Source: Paenibacillus amylolyticus
GTDB taxonomy: Bacteria; Bacillota; Bacilli; Paenibacillales; Paenibacillaceae
Length of the DNA stretch: 64,000 nucleotides
Direction of reading: 5' to 3'
Assembly (NCBI RefSeq): GCF_029689945.1
Contig: NZ_CP121451.1
Coordinates: 4,960,001 to 5,024,000, forward strand
The notes beneath the pieces were generated by a model. That model saw nothing but the letters and a program-made list of their open reading frames with translations. It was not told the origin of the DNA and ran no database searches. The position numbers and the translations under genes are program-made. Below, piece after piece: positions 57,939-64,000 of the stretch. Every line of letters starts with the position of its first letter. The stretch's first letter is position 1.

Positions 57939-59159
57939 ATGAAAAATTCTACTCCAGAGGCACAATTATCCAATAGGGACCGTCCTGCCATGTCACGCTT
58001 AGTCGCACTTCTCTTTGCCGTGTGCAGTGGACTTGCGGTCGCGAATATCTATTACGCTCAGCCTTTGCTGGACTCGATGGCTCAAGAATTCAACCTCTCT
58101 CCATCATCCATAGGAATTGTCATCACAGTGACTCAAGTCTGTTATGCTCTGGGACTGTTTCTTCTCGTTCCACTTGGTGACCTCTTGAACCGCCGCATGC
58201 TGATTATTGTCCAAATGCTCTTATCCGTACTTGCACTCGTTCTGGTAGGAACTGCACAGTCCAGCTCCCTTTTATTCGTGGGCATGGCTGCTGTAGGTCT
58301 GCTCGCAGTTATTACACAAACATTGGTTGCCTTTGCCGCACACTTGGCAGCCCCTACTGAACGAGGCCGGATTGTCGGGCAGGTCACCAGCGGCATTGTC
58401 ATTGGCATTTTACTTGCACGAACGATTGCAGGTACGCTGAACGATTGGCTCGGGTGGAGATCAGTGTATCTCTTCTCTGCCAGCCTTACTTTACTCGGAA
58501 TTGTCGCCTTATTTCTTGTTCTTCCAAGGCAACAATCTCCACAAGTGAAACAAAGCTATGTCCAATTACTCGCCTCCGTCTTGCAACTGTACCGTGAGTT
58601 GCGTGTATTACGAGTACGAGGTGTACTGGCTATGCTGATTTTCACAGCTTTCAGTATCTTGTGGACGTCCATGGTTCTGCCACTAAGCAGCCCTCCACTG
58701 TCCCTGTCTCATACAGTCATAGGTGCATTCGGTCTGGCAGGAGCGGCTGGAGCACTGGCTGCTGCCCGTGCAGGCAAACTCGCCGATCGGGGCCTTGGGC
58801 AAAAAACAACCGGTATCTCTCTTGTCATTCTGCTCTTGTCCTGGCTACCCATCGGTTATGTCCATCACTCGTTGTGGTTCCTGATCATGGGCGTTATCCT
58901 GCTCGATCTCGCCGTGCAAGCCGTACATGTTACCAACCAGAGCCTGATCTACGAAGTTCGCCCCGAAGCACAGAGCCGCCTGACGGCAGCGTATATGATC
59001 TTTTATTCCATTGGCAGTGCAACCGGCTCCATCGTTTCTACCCAAGTGTATGCATGGGCAGGTTGGACAGCAGTTTGCTGGTTAGGTGCGGGGGTTAGTG
59101 CAGCCGCACTTCTGTTCTGGATGATGGATCGTCATATGCATCGGAATCTCGATCATTGA
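57939..59159 (+). CDS. MFS transporter (DHA1-type exporter)
   Basis: Twelve hydrophobic segments over 406 residues. Motif A PLGDLLNRRMLI between helices 2 and 3, and motif C-like SGIVIGILLARTIAGTLNDW in helix 5, as in drug exporters. Similar in length to YybF/YgaY-like efflux proteins. GAAAGGTGAAAG precedes the ATG. Controlled by the divergent TetR. Substrate unknown. Confidence 0.87.
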   Translation: MKNSTPEAQLSNRDRPAMSRLVALLFAVCSGLAVANIYYAQPLLDSMAQEFNLSPSSIGIVITVTQVCYALGLFLLVPLGDLLNRRMLIIVQMLLSVLALVLVGTAQSSSLLFVGMAAVGLLAVITQTLVAFAAHLAAPTERGRIVGQVTSGIVIGILLARTIAGTLNDWLGWRSVYLFSASLTLLGIVALFLVLPRQQSPQVKQSYVQLLASVLQLYRELRVLRVRGVLAMLIFTAFSILWTSMVLPLSSPPLSLSHTVIGAFGLAGAAGALAAARAGKLADRGLGQKTTGISLVILLLSWLPIGYVHHSLWFLIMGVILLDLAVQAVHVTNQSLIYEVRPEAQSRLTAAYMIFYSIGSATGSIVSTQVYAWAGWTAVCWLGAGVSAAALLFWMMDRHMHRNLDH

Positions 59160-59160
59160 G

Positions 59161-59321
59161 TTAGTCCAGTTTGTTCCATACCACAATAAAGAGGGTTGCT
59201 AACGGACCAACGAACAGGGAAATCAGAAACCAGTTCCGACCGCTTCTGTTTTTCCCTGTGCCCGTCCGGCATTAATCAAGGCAAGAGTGCCCCAACCTAC
59301 ATAATATTCATTGTCAAACAA
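59161..59321 (-). CDS. 53-residue membrane protein (frameshifted)
   Basis: Read through, MFDNEYYVGWGTLALINAGR continues to a hydrophobic helix (WFLISLFVGPLATLFIVVW) and ends NKLD. The two halves are in different frames, joined at the T/C run 59249-59256 by adding one base. TTG start with AAAGGAGA upstream. It lies 23 bp before the SRPBCC stop codon region and directly after the convergent MFS stop. I do not know its family, but the coherence of both halves supports a real gene. Confidence 0.55.
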
Positions 59322-59344
59322 ACGTCATCTCTCCTTTATGCATT

Positions 59345-59809
59345 TCATTCCGGATGCTGTTCAAGCATCGCTTTGAGTTTACGATTACGACTCTCCAGAA
59401 ATGCTTGCATGTATCTTTTCAGTACAAGGCGCTCCGCTGTCCAACCCAGTATTCCAAGCGGCGCTTCAAACCGTAATGTGTCTCTCATGCAAGTCTTCTG
59501 ATCTCCATTCGCGCTGAAATGATGTTCATGTCGCATGCTCTTGAAAGCCCCCGTCTCCATCTGATCCACAAATAGAAACGGTCGTTCAAACTGCACAATT
59601 CGCGACTTCAACTGCTGTCTGACCCCAAAATGAGTAGCCTGAAATGTAACGGTATCCCCTGCTCCAATTCTTCCTGAGGTTACTCCTGCGACGGCTCGTT
59701 CTCTCGTATGTTTCCAGACAGTCTGTGTATGTAAGTCTATATCCCGGGCATAGTCAAAACACCGTTCAATCGAGACATGTATCGTAATCTCGGTTGATAC
59801 TTCAATCAT
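59345..59809 (-). CDS. SRPBCC-fold protein (polyketide cyclase/START-like)
   Basis: Protein of 154 residues. EVSTEITIHVSIERCFDYAR opens the fold; later strands FERPFLFVDQMETGAFKSMR and HEHHFSANGDQKTCMRDTLR match the SRPBCC family. It is a lipid- or ligand-binding cavity protein without catalytic motif. Start ATG 59809 with GGGAGC upstream. It is followed by the 53-residue membrane protein, probably in one transcript. Confidence 0.8.
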   Translation of the reverse strand: MIEVSTEITIHVSIERCFDYARDIDLHTQTVWKHTRERAVAGVTSGRIGAGDTVTFQATHFGVRQQLKSRIVQFERPFLFVDQMETGAFKSMRHEHHFSANGDQKTCMRDTLRFEAPLGILGWTAERLVLKRYMQAFLESRNRKLKAMLEQHPE

Positions 59810-59895
59810 GATGATCGCTCCCATAGGAAAAATAAGGTCTTTGCAAAGTATACGCTTGCTTCCTTGGTCGAACAACACATACAGGATGATATAAC

Positions 59896-59934
59896 AAAAA
59901 CGGGTCCCTGTCTTAGTGCAGGAGGCCCGTCTTT
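59896..59934 (-). terminator. intrinsic terminator of the HD-GYP gene
   Basis: ACGGGCCTCCTG...CAGGGACCCGT with TTTTTG on the minus strand. Confidence 0.65.
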
Positions 59935-59979
59935 CAAAATAATAGAATGGCAATGATGAAATAACGATAACCATCGATA

Positions 59980-61071
59980 TTAAATAAGCAATTCATCAAT
60001 CGCAAGCGTACGCTCTTTGGAGAGATCGCGATATTCTTCCGATTCCACTTTAATGAGCGGTTTGAAAATATCAGACGTATTGTTCATGACAATAACACCC
60101 TTCTCTCCATTACTGAGAAGGACCTGTTTCCCGATGAAGTTGGGAAGCAAATGTTGCATCAATGCCTGAACCGGCTTTTCGTTCAATTTACCAAATCCCA
60201 TTCCATAAATATCTCTAAGGTTATTGATCAGGTTTGGATTGCTTCCTCCGTGATTCCCTGATCTCATGCCAATATAGATATCCGCTACAGATACAATCTG
60301 GGTATAGGGGTGAATTTCACTTTTCTCAAGTTGCATCGGATAACCCGACCCATCTTCACGTTCGTGATGCTGCAGGGCAACCAATGCTGTCGCTTCATCC
60401 GTCATCGAATTTTTGATGATTTCATGACCATATATGGTGTGACGCTGCATTTCAAGCTGCTCATCAGCTGTCAACGGTTCTGTTTTGTTCCGAATTCGAT
60501 GGGATACCTTGCACTTTCCAATGTCATGCAGATAACCACCACGACTAATCTGATAACTTTCCTTCTGAGAATATCCAAGCCAGTTTGCGAGGTAGAAGGA
60601 CAGCAATCCTACCTGGATGGAATGTGTATAGTTATTGACGTCATCCCGCTCCAGCATCATCAGGAGATGAACGACATCTTTCTGCTCATCCAGTCCCTCC
60701 ACCATCGGTTGCAATGCATCATCCACCATGGTGGCGTTGAACTTGCCCACAGTCAGAGCTTCGAGAAAAGCATTTTGATAATTATGTACAGTCTGAATAA
60801 ATTGGGACTTCATCTCTTCTTCAGGCGGTTCTTGCTTCGTACTTGCACTTAATCCCGAAGCATGTTTGGCGGCTGCAGCAAAAAATTCTGCTTCAGTGAT
60901 TTCCTCTTCGCGTGATTCAATATCTACATAATCTACACGGTGCTGCATAAGCAAGGCGATATCCTCACTTTTGATCACAGTCCCCTTCCCGAGAACGTGT
61001 AATCCTGCATCACTGAATGTATCCGCAGTCAGACGGTCTCCGTCTTGCAGGTTCATAATATGGATTCTCAA
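59980..61071 (-). CDS. HD-GYP domain protein (probable c-di-GMP phosphodiesterase)
   Basis: About 363 residues: an N-terminal region with a coiled/acidic stretch, then an HD-GYP domain. Visible metal ligands: HDIGK, HTIYGHEIIK, and HHEREDGSGYP containing the GYP signature; SVADIYIGMRSG follows. Enzymes of this class hydrolyse cyclic di-GMP. The GYP motif is intact, so activity is plausible. TTG 61071 was chosen (GGGGGA 8 bp upstream). The c-di-GMP link is of interest next to the degenerate GGDEF of the window's phytochrome, but the genes are 57 kb apart. Confidence 0.88.
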   Translation of the reverse strand: MRIHIMNLQDGDRLTADTFSDAGLHVLGKGTVIKSEDIALLMQHRVDYVDIESREEEITEAEFFAAAAKHASGLSASTKQEPPEEEMKSQFIQTVHNYQNAFLEALTVGKFNATMVDDALQPMVEGLDEQKDVVHLLMMLERDDVNNYTHSIQVGLLSFYLANWLGYSQKESYQISRGGYLHDIGKCKVSHRIRNKTEPLTADEQLEMQRHTIYGHEIIKNSMTDEATALVALQHHEREDGSGYPMQLEKSEIHPYTQIVSVADIYIGMRSGNHGGSNPNLINNLRDIYGMGFGKLNEKPVQALMQHLLPNFIGKQVLLSNGEKGVIVMNNTSDIFKPLIKVESEEYRDLSKERTLAIDELLI

Positions 61072-61304
61072 ATCGGTATTCCCCCTGAACAATTCATTAT
61101 AGTAACAGCACCCAATGGAACGGGGCCACAAAAATACCTATACTTCTTTATATCGTTATAATTCTTCATTTCATACATAGTTCAAACGACCTTAATCGCA
61201 AAGGTAAATACGAACATATAAGACTTTATCCTCACTCCAAAATTCAAATTAGTCCCGGTTTCAAACGTTTAACTCGCGTGTCTCATCCTGTACCAGAGCA
61301 GGCT

Positions 61305-61338
61305 GAAGAAGTCCAAACGCGTTCGTTTGAACTTCTTC
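61305..61338. terminator. hairpin after the UbiD-family gene
   Basis: GAAGAAGTTCAAACG pairs with CGTTTGGACTTCTTC on the minus strand, 14 bp beyond the stop codon; no T tract. Confidence 0.5.
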
Positions 61339-61351
61339 AAGAAATTTCGCA

Positions 61352-63187
61352 CTAGATTTTGATCGAACCCAGACTTGCTCCATTCACAAATAAACGTTCG
61401 ATGCTCTTCTCGACCGAAGGATCAGGAATTAGCGGCGGTGCCTGATGAGGCTTGGTACGTGCATCGATAATAATCTGATCACAACCCCAATGCTTGTGGT
61501 CGTATCTACTATTAACTCCATACATGTCATGTGACGGATTGCTACGGGTAAACGTGGCCCACAAGAAGTTACTGAGACTAGCACTCAGGAACGAACTGTC
61601 ATCACAGAGGATAATCATCGGACATGAGTCCAGACCTTCCTGTTCTGACAATAGAGACGTAAATGCTTGCATCTCCTGCGCAGTATCGGCGTAACTTGTG
61701 AAGGCCGATGTCTGGATCGAAACAATGCCCGGCATGATGAGCTGTGGATTTTCATATCCGCGTATATTTTTCAAAGACTCTGGAACTTCCGTGCACAGAT
61801 CCCGAACCTTGTCGCCATACGCTGCAAAAACGACCTTGCTGCCGCTGTTCAGTCCCGTACCCGAGTAATCAAGTGTATCAATCGTCGTATGGGTGTGGAA
61901 ATGAATATCTCGTTGCAGATCCATGCGCTCCAAAATATAAGTCAGGAATTCTACTTCCTTATGGGTATCCAAAGGCTTCTGATCCTCAGCTGTAATAAAC
62001 AGATATTTCGCCAGACTGAGCTGACCCGTACCCAAAATGCGGTTCGCAATCGTAAGCAACTCTGTCGGTTGTTTTACCGCCTGATACGGGGTGTAACGTT
62101 CACTGCCGATGGCGAACAACAAGGGATGAACCCCTGCCGCATCGACCGCATGTACTTCTTTCACACCTGGAATCTCCTGTTTGATCGCGTCTCCAGTAAT
62201 CTCATGAATCAAATCGCCAAACGCTGTATCTTCTTGAGGAGGACGACCCACAACCGTAAACGGCCAAATCGCATTGGGTTTGGCATAGACTTTGTGCACA
62301 CGCATTAACGGGAATTCATGCGTCAGACTGTAATAGCCCAGATGATCCCCGAACGGACCTTCGGGCTTCGTCTCGCCTGGATAGATATCACCCGTGATGA
62401 CAAAATCGGCATCATTACTGATGCAATACCCGTCCTTGTAACTGTATCGGAAGCGACGTCCGGCGAGTAAACCGGCAAATGTCATCTCACTGAGTCCTTC
62501 AGGCAAAGGCATCACTGCCGAAAGTGTATGTGCTGGTGGACCACCAATGAAAATACTCACTTTCAGTGGTTCGCCTTTTTTGACCGCTTTGGCTTGATGT
62601 ATACCGATTCCGCGATGAATCTGATAATGTAATCCAATTTCCTTGTTCATTTCAAAATCATTGCCATTCAACTGGACCCGGTACATCCCCAGATTGGAAT
62701 TCATGATGCCTGGTTTATCCGGATCTTCCGAATATACTTGCGGCAGTGTCACGAATGCCCCACCATCCATCGGCCAATGCTTGATGAGCGGCAGGTCCGA
62801 GATTTGAATCTCTTGCGCGGATACGGGGAGGCTGATAGACTTCCGTTTCGGCAGCGCCTGCCATGCAGCAAGACCTGTACGGATATGTTGAAATGGCGTC
62901 TTAAGCGCCTTCATGGGATCGTCACGAACTGCCATGACCCGTTGTACGCCTTCGAGCGTACCGCGGAACATGAACTTGCTTCGTTCCACCGTGCCGAACA
63001 GATTCGATACAGCCTGGAACTTCGAGCCTTTGACATTTTCGAATAACAGCGCCGGGCCTTTAGCCTCGTGCACTTTCATATGGATCGCGGCCATCTCCAG
63101 ATGAGGATCAACCTCTTCTTTGACCCGAATCAAATGACCGTGCTGCTCCAGATCGTTAATACAATCTTCCATATTGCGATATTTCAT
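61352..63187 (-). CDS. UbiD-family decarboxylase
   Basis: Protein of 611 residues in the UbiD family, prenylated-FMN-dependent non-oxidative (de)carboxylases. Family marks: YRVQLNGNDFEMNKEIGLHY, GGPPAHTLSAVMPLPEGLSE, FGDHLGYYSLTHEFPLMRV and NKEIG-type Glu/His residues around the active site. The chain is longer than the roughly 490-residue UbiD, with a C-terminal extension of about 120 residues (DHKHWGCDQIIIDARTKPH). The UbiX-type flavin prenyltransferase is not in this window. Start ATG 63187 with GGAGCC upstream. The substrate cannot be inferred. Confidence 0.85.
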   Translation of the reverse strand: MKYRNMEDCINDLEQHGHLIRVKEEVDPHLEMAAIHMKVHEAKGPALLFENVKGSKFQAVSNLFGTVERSKFMFRGTLEGVQRVMAVRDDPMKALKTPFQHIRTGLAAWQALPKRKSISLPVSAQEIQISDLPLIKHWPMDGGAFVTLPQVYSEDPDKPGIMNSNLGMYRVQLNGNDFEMNKEIGLHYQIHRGIGIHQAKAVKKGEPLKVSIFIGGPPAHTLSAVMPLPEGLSEMTFAGLLAGRRFRYSYKDGYCISNDADFVITGDIYPGETKPEGPFGDHLGYYSLTHEFPLMRVHKVYAKPNAIWPFTVVGRPPQEDTAFGDLIHEITGDAIKQEIPGVKEVHAVDAAGVHPLLFAIGSERYTPYQAVKQPTELLTIANRILGTGQLSLAKYLFITAEDQKPLDTHKEVEFLTYILERMDLQRDIHFHTHTTIDTLDYSGTGLNSGSKVVFAAYGDKVRDLCTEVPESLKNIRGYENPQLIMPGIVSIQTSAFTSYADTAQEMQAFTSLLSEQEGLDSCPMIILCDDSSFLSASLSNFLWATFTRSNPSHDMYGVNSRYDHKHWGCDQIIIDARTKPHQAPPLIPDPSVEKSIERLFVNGASLGSIKI

Positions 63188-63316
63188 TGAATGGCTCCAT
63201 TCTGTGTATGATAAATTGATTAAGTTCATAGATTCACATAAAGTCTCTTCTATCTTATCAAATGATCCACCGCTAAACAAAACTATATATGAAATTTTGT
63301 CGAGTATACTTCTATC

Positions 63317-63386
63317 AAAAAAAGCAATATGAAGCAATATGAATCCTGAACGCACAGGAATCAATTGTTTGCATATTGCTTTTTTC
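63317..63386 (-). terminator. intrinsic terminator of the histidine kinase gene
   Basis: AAAAAAGCAATATGC...CATATTGCTTTTTT; an extended stem with a long loop that includes a 14-nt direct repeat of GCAATATGAA. Confidence 0.7.
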
Positions 63387-63399
63387 TATTCTGCGTGCC

Positions 63400-64000
63400 T
63401 TATGATGCACTAACCGATCTGGGAATCGTGACCACAAACTGCGTACCTTGTCCCACTTCGCTCTCGACATCAATTGTACATTGATGCAATTTCAAAATTT
63501 TAATCACAATGGACAACCCTAAACCATTGCCTCGAAGTGAGCTGCTTCGCGCTTTATCCACCATGTAGAATCGATCAAAGATATACGGGAGTGCTTCCTG
63601 TGGAATGCCTTGTCCAGAATCTCGAATCGATACCTTCACGAATGAAGATGACGTCTCAATTTCGACATGAATGGTACCGTTAGAACCCGTGTATTTGATT
63701 GCATTGTTGATTAAATTCTGCCAGACCTGATCAAACAGATCTTTGTCCACTGTGATCTCACAGGGCAACAAGTCCAATTCGATCTGTATGTCCTTCTGTG
63801 ACCACTGCGGCTCCGCCAGCAGGATCGCCCTTCTTAATTGTTCATCCAACTGGAATGTGGTGAAGTGAACCGGATGATGCTCAGAATCGAGCGAGGCCAG
63901 CCGAAGCAGATTGTCACTGAGCCTCGATAAGCGCAGCGTTTCCTCATAGATAATATCCAGATGCTCCTTCTGCTCTTCCAATGGAATAACACCATCTTGC
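63400..64000 (-). CDS. sensor histidine kinase, C-terminal part (cut by the window edge)
   Basis: At least 200 residues of the catalytic core. The reading frame stays open to the window edge, so the N-terminus with membrane and sensor regions is outside. The DHp end LRLSRLSDNLLRLASLDSEH is followed by N box LINNAIKYTG, G1 DSGQGIP, F box LPYIFDRFYMVDKAR and G2 GNGLGLSIV. It is a PhoR/VicK-type HATPase arrangement. Its response regulator presumably lies beyond 64 kb. Confidence 0.9.
   Translation of the reverse strand, partial: QDGVIPLEEQKEHLDIIYEETLRLSRLSDNLLRLASLDSEHHPVHFTTFQLDEQLRRAILLAEPQWSQKDIQIELDLLPCEITVDKDLFDQVWQNLINNAIKYTGSNGTIHVEIETSSSFVKVSIRDSGQGIPQEALPYIFDRFYMVDKARSSSLRGNGLGLSIVIKILKLHQCTIDVESEVGQGTQFVVTIPRSVSAS

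Overview
The window looks like a chromosomal segment of a Gram-positive endospore-former of the Paenibacillus type (Bacillota). Pointers are a secreted glycoside hydrolase with C-terminal S-layer homology repeats, a BceRS-BceAB module, an Asp23/Gls24 protein, a YebC/YrbC homologue, a VanY-type carboxypeptidase, strong AGGAGG-type ribosome binding sites with many TTG/GTG starts, and T-tailed intrinsic terminators. The genus is inference. I saw no rRNA, tRNA, CRISPR array, prophage or complete insertion sequence.

Layout. 0.1-3.5 kb: heme oxygenase plus bacteriophytochrome (red/far-red light sensing) with a degenerate GGDEF output domain. 4-7 kb: NIF3-like protein, then a DMT / Crp-type regulator / DMT operon. 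7-11.7 kb: yebC and sulfite reductase cysJ-cysI. 11.9-13 kb: divergent HxlR regulator and flavodoxin-fold reductase. 13.2-18.4 kb: a 1732-residue S-layer-anchored GH43 enzyme with cre-like sites. 18.8-21.9 kb: ABC-F ATPase, SET-domain protein, DUF1349 protein. 21.9-25.8 kb: an importer with fused permease and binding protein, in one run with a flavoprotein disulfide reductase. 26-28 kb: TetR-controlled NmrA/SnoaL pair. 28-36 kb: Fe-S assembly-like protein, VanY-type peptidase, nitroreductase, leucine-rich-repeat protein, decayed GyrI-like gene, M29 aminopeptidase, acyl-CoA synthetase. 36-43.6 kb: aldo/keto reductase with divergent AraC regulator, Asp23, AI-2E-family permease, a two-component pair, HpaB-type monooxygenase. 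43.7-48.4 kb: peptide sensing and detoxification module BceRS-BceAB. 48.5-56.8 kb: NagZ lipoprotein, Old Yellow Enzyme, a secreted protein of unknown function, butanediol dehydrogenase with divergent LacI regulator, a D-2-hydroxyacid dehydrogenase. 57-64 kb: TetR with divergent MFS exporter, SRPBCC protein, HD-GYP protein, UbiD-family decarboxylase, partial histidine kinase.

Two features cut across the window. First, twelve genes are each split by one single-base indel, most often in a homopolymer; reading through restores family-length proteins. That density fits uncorrected assembly errors better than true pseudogenes, so I annotate these as single genes and give the break point. Second, a short MITE-like element with imperfect terminal inverted repeats occurs three times (2704-2853, 28731-28917, 56883-57035), with an end remnant near 32.8 kb; one copy lies between bphO and bphP. 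A different single-copy inverted-repeat element is at 4988-5130.

Several regulators lie beside matching palindromes: LacI with bdhA, two TetR proteins, BceR upstream of bceA, HxlR and the Crp-type protein. These give testable regulatory circuits.
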